NCBI RefSeq assembly: GCF_963676685.1
Contig: NC_092344.1
Span: 48,692,830-48,756,829 of the forward strand
Reading direction: 5' to 3'
Source: Mytilus edulis
Lineage: Eukaryota; Mollusca; Bivalvia; Mytilida; Mytilidae
Length of the DNA stretch: 64,000 nt
Shown: piece after piece, positions 10,171 to 21,999 of the stretch
Layout of the letters: every line of letters starts with the position of its first letter
Numbering within the stretch: the stretch's first letter is position 1
The notes under the pieces: generated by a model
Database searches by the model: none
What the model was told of the DNA's origin: nothing
What the model saw: the letters and a program-made list of their open reading frames with translations, nothing else
Program-made: the position numbers and the translations under genes

Positions 10171-13170
10171 AAAATTGAGAATGGAAATGGGGAATGTGTC
10201 AAAGAGACAACAACCCGACCAACTAAAAAACAACAGCAGAGGGTCACCAACAGGTCTTCAATGTAGCGAGAAATTCCCGCACCCGGAGGCGTCCTTCAGC
10301 TGGCCCCTAAACAAATATATACTAGTCCAGTGATAATGAACGCCATACTAATTTCCAAATTGTACACAAGAAACTAAAATTAAAATGATACAAGACTAAC
10401 AAAGGCCAGAGGCTCCTGACTTGGGACAGGCGCAAAAATGCGGCGGGGTTACATGTTTGTGAGATCTCAACCCTCCCCCTATACCTCTAACCAATGTAGA
10501 AAAGTAAACGCATAACAATACGCACATTAAAATTCAGTTCAAGAGAAGTCCGAGTCTGATGTCAGAAGATGTAACCAAAGAAAATAAACAAAATGACAAT
10601 AATACATAAATAACAACAGACTACTAGCAGTTAACTGACATGCCAGCTCCAGACTTCAATTAAACTGACTGAAAGATTATGATTTCATCATATGAACATC
10701 AGGCACAATCCTTCCCGTTAGGGGTTTAGTATCATACCATCATAACATATATGAGAAGAACATAACCCGTGTCATGCCAACAACTGTTTTTAGAATAAAT
10801 GTGTTTAGTTCCGATGCAAAGACCTTATCAGTGACTCAATATTAACGCCAAAATATGCAATCTTTAATGACTTGACAACAGTATCGTAATTATATCCCTT
10901 CTTAATAAGTCTATTCAAAGGTTTTGTAAGTTTCTGAGGTGAATACTGACACCTTTGTGCTTTATAAAGAATATTTCCATAAAAAATTGGATGTGAAATA
11001 CCTGAACGTATTAGAAGTCTGCATGTTGAGCTATATTTACGAATGATGTCTTTATACCGATGATAAAATTTAGTAAATGTTTTGACTAGTTTGTGATATC
11101 GAAAACCCTGGTGTAATAATTTTTCAGTAATACATAAATTTCTCTCGTTAAAATCTAAAACATTGTTATATACACGAGCGAATCGTACAAGTTGAGATAT
11201 ATAAACACCGTAAGATGGTGACAAGGGAACGTCACCATCTAAAAACGGATAATTAACGATAGGAAATGAAAAATCATCCCTTTTATCATAAATTTTAGTA
11301 TTCAGCTTTCCATTAGTGATATAGATATCAAGATCGAGGAAAGGGCAGTGGTCATTGTTAGTATTAGCTTTATTTAAAGTAAGTTCAACAGGATAAATTT
11401 CATTAATATACATACTGAAGTCGTCATTATTGAGAGCCAAAATATCATCCAAATATCTAAAAGTATTATTAAATTTGTTTATCAGATGTTGTTTTGATGG
11501 GTCTTTGCTTATTTTTGTCATAAATTGTAACTCATAACAATACAAAAACAGGTCCGCAATAAGTGGTGCACAATTAGTCCCCATTGGAATTCCGATAATC
11601 TGACGATATACGGAATCCCCAAAGCGAACAAAAATGTTATCTAGTAAAAATTCAAGGGCATATATAGTATCAAAGCATGTCCAATTAACAATTGTTTACT
11701 GCTACTAAAAAATGACCTAAAAGAGTTTGAACATATATTTTCACATTCTGATTTTTTGAATCCCCATTTAATTAGGTGTGTGAATTTTTTCTTAATGAGA
11801 ATGTGAGGCAATGTGGTATACAGGGTAGAAAAATCAAAACTTTGAACAGATTCAAAATCACCAATATAAGCATGCAATTTATCAAGTACTTCCAACGAGT
11901 TCTTGACACTCCAAAAGTAATTTATTCCACTATTTTCGAAGGCCTTATTTGAACAATTTATTATCAGGTTTTTAATTGTACCAAGTGTGCTGGTAGGAAG
12001 AATAGGCAATTTAGTAGTTGAACAATGGCTTGAAGACGAAATAAATCTATATGTGTAATGGGTTTTGTGTAGCTTCGGAAGCCAATACATAGTTGGGACT
12101 TTCATTCTATTTGGCTCTGCTTGTAAAGCGGTCGCTAAAAGTTTATGTTTGTTACAGATTTCGTTTTCTGAAAATGGAGTCAGTTGGAATGTTGGTGAAT
12201 TTGTGATTTCCTTTTTCAGAACCTCAATGTAAAATTTACGTCAAACAATAATAATATTATTAGCAGCTTTATCGGCCGGGACAAAAACAAATTCCTTGGC
12301 TAGTTTTTTTAGTTTATGTTTGATACGAGAAATAGGTTTATTGTGGTTATTGTTAATAGTAAAATGTTCTTTAAAATGTTGAATACGTATATCAACTATC
12401 TTCATTACTGAATTAAAAAAAAGAGTCCAAAGATTTTTTGTCAGCTTTTTCCCGTTTTATCCATTTCATACAGTAAGTATGGAGTGAGTCGTGGATGATA
12501 TTACGACACTCATTCCAATTAATAATTGACGGGGGACGATATTTAGGTCCTTTACTGAGGAATGATTTTAACTCTCGGTCTTGAACGATGTTAAGATCTC
12601 CTGTTATAACATGGGAAATGGGTCCATAAATATATTCGGAATTACTGCAATTACATGAAGTAGGTGTATTTTCACTGATATTAAGATCTTTACACAATTG
12701 ATTATAATTAAACACAAATTTCCGGGTAGATTTCTTGTAAATATAACAAATAAGTGGTAGCTCAGTATTGTCAAAATAACCAGGAATTTGTTCTTTAACA
12801 GAATGGTCGTTAAATATACCGGCAATATTTACAAAATCAAAGCCTTTATTGACATACTTAATTTTAATAAAATGTTTTTTATGATCTTCAGGGCGATCAA
12901 TTTTGGGAAATAATTTAGAATAACAATATGCCATAATAATTTGAACAATTTCATACTTAGGACTGCTCTATGAAATTGTGTTGCAATCCTCCAAAATTTT
13001 ATTTAACTTATTAACCGAAAAGAGTTTTGTTAACAGATAATGTCTGCCGTTGTTTTTTGAAATAGAAATTAGGTCCGAAATATTGGTATGATTGGCCCGA
13101 AATTTTCTTTGATTGCGATTTGTTCTACGACCGTGAGAACGTTGTATGAGTTCCTGGTAGAAAAGAAAAC
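10171..13170 (-). pseudogene. Penelope-like retroelement, copy A (broken reverse transcriptase)
   Basis: A minus-strand retroelement present only in unit 1; unit 2 is empty near 44,070-44,100. In coding order, visible blocks are: an N-terminal part (13,189-12,968 and 12,934-12,413) with a CNCSNSEY Cys motif and HVITGDLNIV; a VPADKAAN block near 12,280; WLPKLHK and a FDFSTLYTTLPH catalytic block (12,105-11,641); and MGTNCAPLIADLF followed by FRYLDDIL, the Y-x-DD motif (11,584-10,805). The order resembles Penelope-like RTs. I see no GIY-YIG endonuclease after the RT. The reading frame is interrupted at least three times, so it is inactive. The 3' end lies at 10,171 in the family D tail; the 5' end near 13,170 is approximate. 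RT assignment is firm, the Penelope-like clade is probable. Confidence 0.75.
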
Positions 13171-13199
13171 AAACTATACAAACGTACATATTTCACACA

Positions 13200-14100
13200 C
13201 ACATATACACAACATCATCATGTCCTATAAAGAAGAAGATTCTACAAGAACAAGAAAAAAAAATAAGTTAATTTACAATCACAGAATAATGAAAACATTT
13301 AACAATAATAAAGAGAAGATTTCTATTAGATCAGAAATGGTTTATCTGTCGTAAGTTCCCGTATTATTTCATATAAAACACGTATTTAATTTAAAGTCAT
13401 GAAACGATTTTTTATCAAATTTTGATGTGTTTGAAGTTATTGAACCAAATTGAATGCATGAATACATACTATAACCAAGTCCTGTATGCACATTTATTTT
13501 TTTATTTTTTCTATCAACAGTAGTTGAACTTTATTTTGTTATTGTATTGTTAGTCTTGTTTCAATTTTCTTCTTTAATCATGTATATTAAAAATTGATTG
13601 TCAAGCGAAATATACATTAAAATGAAAACCACTAAAACCAACACCGGATTGCATATTTTATCAGTAATCTTGTAAGTTAGTACATTTTCTAAACTTTCCA
13701 ACAGCAGTTACACTTTGTTTGTAAATATTGACCCTTGAAAATATGTCAGAAATGAAATAACTGTTGTGAATCATAAAAATATGCAAGTGACACACTTGTA
13801 ACATAAGTGTCTTTTTGACATATAGTCCCATTTTATGAACTTTTGATATTATTGTCGGAAAGATTAGAACACGAAATGGACAACATCTGACATCAATTGA
13901 TGTGACGTGGTTATTGCTAATCAGAAATTGTACATACTAACGAGTTTGATTTATTTATCTTTTCTCCATATTAACCCTTACTTGATGCATTTTTCCTCAT
14001 CCTTCCCAAATATTTTGTTTAGGGATTAGTTGACTAAGAAATTAAATCTTGGTCAGATGATTTAGCTCCATGAAGTGTGTCAAGAGTTTTGTGGTTACTA
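13200..14100. other. Upstream region of the midkine-like gene, unit 1
   Basis: Non-coding DNA collinear with about 44,130-45,000 in unit 2. Similarity rises sharply to near identity from about 13,680 (unit 2 about 44,570). The conserved part includes ATATGCAAGTGACACACTTG and GACATATAGTCCC segments and may hold regulatory sequence. Confidence 0.5.
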
Positions 14101-14105
14101 ATATG

Positions 14106-14114
14106 TATATAAAG
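14106..14114 (+). promoter_or_regulatory. TATA box of the midkine-like gene, copy 1
   Basis: TATATAAAG lies 57 bp before the ATG, in a tract kept nearly unchanged in unit 2. Transcription would start about 25-30 bp downstream, giving a 5' leader of roughly 30 bases. Confidence 0.65.
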
Positions 14115-14170
14115 TCGCAAACATAAGCTAAGGTCACCTCAGTTTTCTTTTGTCTTTAATAAGCTACAAT

Positions 14171-14255
14171 ATGAAAAACGTGTTTGTTATTTTTGTCGTC
14201 GTCCTGGTAGCTACAGCCGCTGCTAAAAAGGGATGGAAACTCCGACAGCGACAAC
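14171..14255 (+). CDS. Secreted four-module pleiotrophin/midkine-like protein, copy 1, exon 1 (signal peptide)
   Basis: Codes the first 28 residues: Met-Lys, a hydrophobic core (VFVIFVVVLVATAAA) ending in small residues that suit signal peptidase, then a short basic stretch KKGWKLRQRQ. The product should enter the secretory pathway. The exon ends at a consensus donor (GTAAGT at 14,256) after the first base of a codon, so intron 1 is phase 1. With exons at 15,124, 16,556, 17,141 and 18,038 the complete coding sequence is 1,101 nt (366 aa). The intron of about 870 bp holds a partial family B repeat. Confidence 0.85.
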
Positions 14256-14279
14256 GTAAGTCTAAAGTTTAACAAACAT

Positions 14280-15110
14280 TTTATTACTTTTAGTGTAAGC
14301 ATTAAATTTTCAACTACTTTTACAAGCATTTAAATTAGTTTAACAACTATTCCAATTATTATAACTAGCATTTCTATTATTTAATAAGCATTTTTATTAG
14401 TTTATCAAGGATTTCAATTAGTTTAACAAGTATTCAAATTACTATAACTAGCATTTTTATAAGTTTAACAAGCATTTTAATTACCAAATTACTACATAGT
14501 GCACCAGATGGTCAGTCCAGGGAAATAAGCAAGACTGTCTTTCATAAAAAATTGTAAAATAACTCAAAATCAAAAGCAGCTGACCTTGAAAATATATAAA
14601 ATAAAATACTATCAATAAAGAAAATATTCTGATTTGATTTTACAAATGAACAATAAAATAGCACGTTATAAATTCCTAGCGTCCGGGGCGCTTTTCAGTT
14701 TTAACGCTCAAACCAAAGGCTTATAAAACACGAATACACCAGACGCTGTATGACTAAAATGGGGAATACAAAACATTGTTTCTTGTATCTTAAGTCAACA
14801 TTGCTGGAGGGATTGAGGATATGTGTTTCTTAATAGTTTCGAAATTTATTCATTAACGGAAAATTCAAGAAAAGTAGGTTATACATTATGTCAGTACTGA
14901 AAAACTCCAATAAGAACTCTTTCGATGCCGAAAAAAGAAAATATGTAGTTAAATGTATGTTATATCCGTTTTTTGCCTGATATATTAAGATCTTGTTAGA
15001 ATTATTATAAAGGATAAACATTGAACATATAATGTGTCAAAATATTAGTAATTGAACAAAATAGGACTTGTTTACTTAAAGTTTTTATTTGAAACCTTGA
15101 AAATGAATAA
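14280..15110. other. Intron 1 of midkine-like gene copy 1
   Basis: AT-rich intron. About 14,270-14,480 holds short degenerate repeats of the type AGTTTAACAAGCATTT, about 20-40 bp apart. About 14,680-14,750 holds a shortened family B repeat. Both are kept in unit 2. Confidence 0.55.
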
Positions 15111-15123
15111 ACCAACTTTTCAG

Positions 15124-15387
15124 AATGCAAATATGATAAAAGTGCATGGAGTGACTGTGACACGAAAACAAATACCGTCAGCCGAGTTCTGACTCTAAAA
15201 TCCGGCAAGGAAGGATGCCAACAGACACAGAACCAAACCATAACATGTGATAGGTTTGAAAGACTACAAGCATGGAAAATAAAAAAGGCGGAAAATAGAA
15301 GAGAATTACAGGAAAAGAAACATCAAAGAAAAGAACGACAACAAGAGATGAAAGAGAATAAACAGCTTGTGAAAGAGCAACTTAAAA
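15124..15387 (+). CDS. Midkine-like protein copy 1, exon 2 (module 1)
   Basis: An exon of 264 nt, phase 1 at both ends, between a TTTTCAG acceptor and a GTAAG donor. It codes one module starting CKYDKSAWSDCD with four cysteines spaced C-x9-C-x19-C-x9-C. This fits the C-terminal domain of pleiotrophin/midkine heparin-binding factors (x9, about x21, x9), including the aromatic after Cys1, W-S before Cys2, and a TNTV-R-TL strand. A tail rich in Lys, Arg, Glu and Gln follows (about 45 residues), likely a charged helix. By analogy the module should bind sulfated glycosaminoglycans or other polyanions outside the cell; this is inference. Confidence 0.8.
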
Positions 15388-16555
15388 GTAAGAAAATATA
15401 TGAGAATGATTGAAAAATATTGTCTTACACATAAAATATTGTTATTTACTAATATAATCAGAATTTTTGTCGATTTTGATGCAGGTTGTGATTGCTTAAA
15501 CAATCGCTTCCTAATAAATTAAGCTTTAAAATTCATTTCGGTAAGAGTACGTATCGTATTTATAGACAGACACATTTAGAATATATTGTAAAAATGAGTA
15601 ATTAAAAATATTTATGTAATTTTTTTCAAGTCATCTTATCTTTAGATAACCCAATTTCTACTTAATTGAAGCCAATAAAAAATATATAACTGTATATCAA
15701 ACAACATAAGTAATACAGATTTTATTCTTCAAACTATATATCCCTCTTAAGTTTAAAACGATTCTCTGATACTAAGAATATAATTGAACGATTTTTTTAT
15801 CTTTATAATTATCTAAATCGGTATGTACATGTATTAAATAAAACTTCGTTATTCAAAAACGTACCATCAAACGCTACTTCTAGGATCAGTCTAGTCAGTT
15901 CTAAATGTGATATATTTTTCTTTAAATTTGGGCAAGGTTTTCCATGATTTTGGGAACAAAATTTGAGGTAAAAATAGGGGAACACCGACTTCGTTTTGTC
16001 ACTATAGCAATCTCAATTTCGTGTTTTATGAAAAAATCTCGCCCTTCATTTCGGTAGACCTACGTCTCAGAATCTTCTACCTACTGAATAAAAGATAATT
16101 TCTTCTTGGCCTGAAAAAAGAATTAAACTTTTGCCACTGGCTGACAAACAAAAAACAACCAATCATATTGAAATAAACAGCATAGCATATAAATGATGAT
16201 TTTTTCCTGTATACGATACAGTTGTCTATTGTATAAATAAATTCTGTTTGATAAAAGGATTTGTCTCTTTTTGATGATCAGTTTATAGGTCAATAAAAAA
16301 GTGGTGCAAAAAATATTTCTGATTTTGGATTTTCTGGATTTACATTAATCAGGGATGTTCACTCAAAACTTAACATTGTTAGAGCGGTGATGAATGAGAA
16401 CAATCGGGAACCTTTAGATATCAGTATTTTATTTCTGTAAACGAATGAATGTTTTGTTTGGTTTGCATTCGAATTGGTCCATGCATGGAGTCAATATACG
16501 TGATTTATTAATTTGTAGTATCTTTAATAATATTGCGATCATGTTTTTTATAAAG

Positions 16556-16810
16556 GATGTCGTTATGAACACAGTGATTGGAGTGAGTGCGATCAAGCAA
16601 CAAATACAGCAACCCGAAATTTTACTTTGAGTGAAGGCGAACAGGGTTGTGAACAATCACACACTATCACCATAACTTGTGACAAACTAAATAGAATACA
16701 GGCATGGAAAGCAAAGAAAAGGGACCGTAAACAGAAAAGAATAGACGAAAAATTGCAAATGAAGCAAGAGAGAAAAGAGAGAAGAAAGCTTGAAAAAGAA
16801 CAAAGACTAA
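16556..16810 (+). CDS. Midkine-like protein copy 1, exon 3 (module 2)
   Basis: A 255-nt phase-1/phase-1 exon after a TTTATAAAG acceptor, ending at donor GTATGT. The module starts CRYEHSDWSECD, has spacing C-x9-C-x19-C-x9-C, and ends in a strongly basic, Glu/Lys/Arg-rich stretch (about 40 residues). Its length is a multiple of three, so it can be skipped without a frame change. The unit 2 equivalent has a stop codon in this exon. Confidence 0.8.
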
Positions 16811-17140
16811 GTATGTATTGATTTTTAAATTTAATTTACTACTGTTGTTTATTCGGTATTATCTATCTATGATGGTATACAACCAGCTTTTTTATCATAC
16901 AAATAATTAAAGTTAAAATGTACTTGGAAATGTCATATTCGGTCAGGAGCGTACCAGATTAAATTCATTTGATGAGCGCATGGAAAGTACACCCTTGTTG
17001 CCAGTTTTACTTGTTTTTTTATATTTGTTGTTTGGTTTTTTTAACACAAATATATACTATTATGCTCAAACATTGATATTCAAACTTCTTTGTAAAATAT
17101 GTTAATTCTTTGTATTTATTCTCATCACAATTTATTTCAG

Positions 17141-17407
17141 AATGCAAATACGACAAGGAAGACTGGAGTGAATGTGATAACACAACAAACACAGTAACCC
17201 GAGTTATGACATTAAGGGACGGAGAAGAAGAAGAATGCGAACCAATAATAAATGTCACCATTTCATGTTTAAAGTTTGAGCGTATTCAACAGTGGAAAGC
17301 AAGAAAAATGGAGCGCAAGAATGAAAAGAAGGAGAATAAAATGTTTATTAGAAAACAGAAAAATATGTGGAAAGAAAATAAAAAGATAGTAAAGGAACAA
17401 CGTAGAC
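17141..17407 (+). CDS. Midkine-like protein copy 1, exon 4 (module 3)
   Basis: A 267-nt phase-1/phase-1 exon between TTTCAG and GTAAGT. The module starts CKYDKEDWSECD with spacing C-x9-C-x20-C-x9-C and an acidic EEEE run before Cys3. The tail (about 45 residues) is almost entirely Lys, Arg, Glu and Asn with aromatic interruptions. Unit 2 is nearly identical here. Confidence 0.8.
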
Positions 17408-18037
17408 GTAAGTAAATATAAATTAACAGAACCAAACAGTTAAACAACAACATAACAAAATTAAAATTACAAAAAAGAGAAACTTTCAGTAACTATCAAC
17501 TTCTCGTTGACAATAACATAAGTGGATTCCCGGACTACAAAAAATATATATGCTTATGATTGAAAGGTTAATTTTATAGAATAAACAATGTACGTCAGTG
17601 CGATTTAACGAACATGGTACGTCTACATGTCAACTCAGAGTCTTTAACAATGGACAGATGTCTATACAATATGTCAAGCTCTTAATCACCTCCTTGTTTA
17701 AAAAATGATGTTTTAGTCATGTCTGGTTATTCGTTCAAGTAAATAGAATGCTTTTTAATTTTATAAAAGTATTTTGAATTTAACCTTGCTAACTTATAGG
17801 GCATTCCATTTAATTGATTAACCGTGTTGTTATAATTCATGAACAAAAACTTCCCATACCGAATTTAAATGATTTCAGAATAATTCTTAATCAGCAACAC
17901 TTTCTCTTATTTTTTGGTTTCCGTTGCATACACGGATCGACTCTACATATTCAAAGACAGGGCTTAAAGAACCGCCTGTGTATACTTTTGTATTATATTT
18001 TATGAATATAGGTTTATATTGACATGTTTATTTTCAG

Positions 18038-18267
18038 TCGGATGTAGTTTTGATGTAACCTTTAGTGAATGTGATCCTACAACTAACATGGTTACAAAAT
18101 CGTACATACCAACAACAGATGATGATGATTCATGTGAAAACAGGTCATTTGAATATTCATGTGATTTGCATGAAAGATTAATGGAAAAAAAGAGAAAACG
18201 TCAAGACAAAAGAGTCAACAGAAAAATAAATAGGAAGGAATTTAGACAGCAGAGGCTTCTGATCTAA
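18038..18267 (+). CDS. Midkine-like protein copy 1, exon 5 (module 4 and stop)
   Basis: Terminal exon after TTTTCAG, with TAA at 18,265-18,267. Module 4 is the most diverged: it begins CSFDVTFSECD, lacks the Trp, has spacing C-x8-C-x20-C-x8-C, and carries an acidic DDDD run before Cys3. It ends in a basic tail. A likely polyadenylation signal AATAAA lies at 18,633-18,638. The four-module order with one module per exon points to growth by exon duplication. Confidence 0.8.
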
Positions 18268-18632
18268 ACTAAAGACTTTTGAATAATGATCAAGAAGAAA
18301 TCCACTTTTCATCATGTACAATGTATTAAGACTGAGAAAAAAGTTAGTTCAACCCTGCGTCAAATTGTTTTCTATACATATGAAAGTGACAGAGAACATG
18401 TGACTAGGTAGTTTGGTGGTTTACTAATATCAATTGTGAAAATAGGCTGATATTGAAATCTAGATAAATTGCAATCTAAATATAATACATGAATATCTAT
18501 ATGTATAAAAATTCCCAAAATATATTAGAATTGTGGTTCTTTGTCAGCAATAACTGATAGACTTTTTTTTAAATCTTTTGAAACTAAAGACGACAGTCAT
18601 TTTGCGTTCCTTTTTTTAAACTACACTTCTTT

Positions 18633-18638
18633 TAATAA
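18633..18638 (+). terminator. Candidate polyadenylation signal, midkine-like copy 1
   Basis: AATAAA about 366 bp after the stop codon, kept in unit 2 at 49,409-49,414. Other A/T-rich hexamers are nearby, so the site is tentative. Confidence 0.4.
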
Positions 18639-19710
18639 ATATTGTACAAGTCTTCTTTGACTGTTATTTTTCTATCGCAGTTGTTGGAATCATACGCAAT
18701 ACTTTTGTTGCTGAAGTCTTGTATTAGAAGTTGATGATGTGATTTCCGGGTCTTGTTTTATTGTAGGCTGTTTTTGTTAAATCGACCATCGAAGTATACA
18801 TAAGTCCTTTCTACCTTGAACTCGCACACAATTCGAAATAAGATACTTAAAAAGATGATACAATTTTAATGAATCAACAATTGCATGATATTATTGAAAA
18901 CAACGAGTTTCTCCTAGATAATATACTTATATAACAGCTGCTACAAATATTATAAAATCAATAAATAAGAAATTGAAAAAAAATGTATTATTTATCATAA
19001 CTTTCATATTCTTTTCACAGATTTTATTGTAAAAGATACCAATAGATATTTTCTACTTTTGTAACCAAAAGGTTTAATATAAGTTAAGAGACCAAACACA
19101 AAATACCTCATGGACCATTAAGTAAACACAAATTTGGATCATATATCAACTGGTATTACACAACATATTTTCACTGTCTATTATGTTTCGGTTTTGTTTT
19201 GTTTCCTTGTATTGTTTCATCTAAACCGCTTTATGAGATTTAAACATTTAAACTACTGTTGCTAAAATTATTTTTTTAGATACTAGTCTGATAAACTGGT
19301 CTGTTAAGTTACAACTTTCTGATAATGACTATACACTGGTATACAAATGGTAGCTCCATAAGGGCTGCGTCAGGTTTAGATAAAAAAAAATTATATTGGT
19401 ATCACTGTATATATTTGTTTTTATACAGATATTTTTAACGTATTCTTCAGTGATTGCTCAGGGGTTTTTTTGGTTTTTTTTTTTAATTGAGGCACAAATC
19501 ATAAAATTTTCACTAAATACTGCGTTTTTATCATCATTTTTAAGTTAGACAGGAATCTTTTGAACTTTGATAGTTTATATATCGTATCATCAAGCAATTA
19601 AATATCTAATTAAGTGCTGGATTTAACCTTGGTACTATAAAGTAGACTTTTTTGGAAAACATGTTGGCTTTTACTTTTTTAATACAACATCTTTATTTGC
19701 ATATGTTTCT

Positions 19711-20625
19711 TGTCTTCAAGACAACAAAGGAGATTGCTCTTCACGAGGGATTAAAATTGTTTCACATGCTTTACATCGGAATCTTACGTCACTGAACTTA
19801 AAACGAAATTCAATAGGTACAATATCACATGGCGATTTCCAATTTTTTGGAAGATTGAGAATATTAATTTACGACAAGAACAATATTTCCTTACTGCAAT
19901 CAAATGCTTTTAAAGAACTTAAACATTTAAAGCATCTGTCTATGTCTGACAATATGCTCGATCTTAATACATCATGTGTCTCGGAATTATTCGGACCTCT
20001 GAAATCTCTAGATAGGTTTTGCATTTCAAGAAATATGCCAGTAGGAACCGATTTACCAGTTTATTATCTATTTTTCGGATATTTTCTTAAACTTATACAT
20101 CTAGAAATGGATCTTGCTCGAAAGCCAGTGTGGAATAAATGTGGATTGTCAAAACAGTTACGAACTTTATGTTTTAACTCCTGCTTTTTAGATAAAATAA
20201 CAATTAGACCTTCGTTTTTATGCCACCATCAATAGAAAATGTCTATTTTGTCGGTTGTAAGGTTCGTGAGTTGCCTGAACTAAACTTTCTGAAACCTTTC
20301 ATTTGTTGAAGATTCTTCGCTTATTCCAAGTTTGCATGGACATTGAGCCAGCACTGAAGATAGTATATCCTTTTAAAAAATGTAATAGTTAAACTTTACA
20401 GAAATTAATTCTGGCTATTATGATGGACTTATTAGAGCTCCTTTTGCAGTTATAATAAATGCTGATAGGGAAAAATACTTGAGAAAAGTATGTTTAAGAA
20501 AAGTAATTTTGATAAGAAATGATTTTGTAGATTTCAAGCCAAATTCTTTACTGTCTGAATGTTTTGTTACAATATTTTTTTCTGGAGACCGATTTTCAAT
20601 GACAAATGGATTTAAAACAGTTTAA
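19711..20625 (+). pseudogene. Toll-like-receptor-type LRR ectodomain relic, unit 1
   Basis: From 19,711 the frame reads CLQDNKGDCSSRGIK, then LTSLNLKRNSIGTI, an F-L-IYDKNNISLL unit, and AFKELKHLKHLSMSDN. That is an LRR N-terminal cysteine cap followed by LRR repeats, as in Toll-like receptors. No in-frame ATG precedes it. There is a stop at 20,233 (after a continuous frame ending CHHQ), similarity continues in another frame (IENVYFVGCKVRELPE), and a last LRR-like segment ends at 20,625. There is no transmembrane or TIR domain. A TTTCTTGTCTTCAAG acceptor-like site ends at 19,720, so an upstream exon is conceivable, but the frameshifts make this a pseudogene. Confidence 0.7.
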
Positions 20626-20764
20626 CTGTCAAAGCTCATACTGTAGTTATCAAGTCTTGTAATTTTCAATTATTCCGGAATTCTTAGTATTTCGACTGAC
20701 GAAATCAATTCAGGTTTAACGGCCAATACAGAATTTTCACGGAACTAGTACACCTTTTTATTTA

Positions 20765-20896
20765 GTGGTCAGCTGATATACACTTCCGCGTGCGTGGTTT
20801 TTTCGCTGCGTTAAAGACCCATTTGTGACATTCAGCTGCTCATTGGTCTGGTTTATTTCTCTTTGACATATTCCCTATTTTCATTCTCAATTTTAC
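20765..20896 (+). repeat. Shared 3'-tail repeat (family D), unit 1
   Basis: Ends in TCTCTTTGACATATTCCCTA and then CATTCTCAATTTTA, matching the 3' ends of both Penelope-like copies. The same insertion lies in unit 2 at about 52,803-52,935, so it predates the duplication. Confidence 0.65.
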
Positions 20897-21569
20897 TGTA
20901 ATCTTTACATCAAGACCATCATGTATTTTTTGTGAAGCTGATATGGAATATTAATGAACAAGGTCTTGGTATTTTCCGATGATTTTTTTAGGAAAAGGAC
21001 GATGCTCTCTTTGACATAACCCTGGTTAATTACTTTTATGCTCAGACAATGGTAAAGTGTCATATAATATGAGTAGCAGCTGCAAGTTAAATTATAAGAT
21101 CACATTTACACTATAAAATATTGTTGATTCAGTCAATAAAACTTTGACGCTACTTGAAAAAATCCAGAATGTCCTAAAAAAAACCCGGACATCTTATATT
21201 TAATATAAACGCGGACTTATTCATCCGAACTACAAGTATTTTGCTAAAATTCCGCAAATTAAAGGAGATGTTGATTCTATTAACGCATTGTCGTTGATTT
21301 GTACATTCGTATGTGGAAAAAAATAGTTCTATTTAACATTTCTAAGAATATATATATATATAAGTTGTGTTACTACAAATATTTTATAAGTAATAGTTAT
21401 CCCATGAGGACGCGGTGTGTCAGTGTAAGATCACCCCGATGGCCGAATGGGATTATTATTTTACATCCCAGCTGTTTTAGATTAGACGAAAAACCATTTA
21501 TAATTCATAAAATCTAGTTTAAAACGCTACACAACCATTATGATATAGTTTTACTTTATATATTACTAT

Positions 21570-21830
21570 ATAATATATACCCTTTATGACACCCAAACAC
21601 GATGTTTAAATATGAAACCATGTCAACTCGGCCAACACTACATGGCCACTTTCTAAAACATCGCCCCGCTCTTGTTTACCAACTAGCCCCACTTATGAAA
21701 AGGGTAAAATCCAAGCGAACAGTCAGTCTGACAACTCGCCTTATTTATGAAAACGGGTAAAATCTCCTGAATAAAGGTCTGCCAACTCGCCCCTCTTATG
21801 AAAATATCTTGCTTCCTTTAAATATGTTAG
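21570..21830. repeat. Short internal repeats with CAACTCGCC and CTTATGAAAA
   Basis: CAACTCG(G/C)CC-type blocks alternate with (C/A)(T/C)TTATGAAAA blocks about every 60-70 bp. Present in both units (unit 2 about 57,960-58,190). Non-coding. Confidence 0.5.
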
Positions 21831-21999
21831 ATTACTGATATTTGGTATCCAGACGTTCTGGTGTAGGGGTGTCCGGCTCAGGTAATCCCTGGAAGAACAA
21901 AGGAGCTGGGATGTAATTACTGTTAATCACATATATCATATACCTCTTATGTTTATTTTGAACGGTTGCAATTCTTACCAATAAAACCTTTTGTTATAT

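Noticed and set aside
15124-15387. Reading the WSxCD modules as thrombospondin type 1 repeats
   Set aside because: TSP1 repeats need six cysteines and layered Trp/Arg residues. These modules have four cysteines spaced as in pleiotrophin/midkine C-domains.
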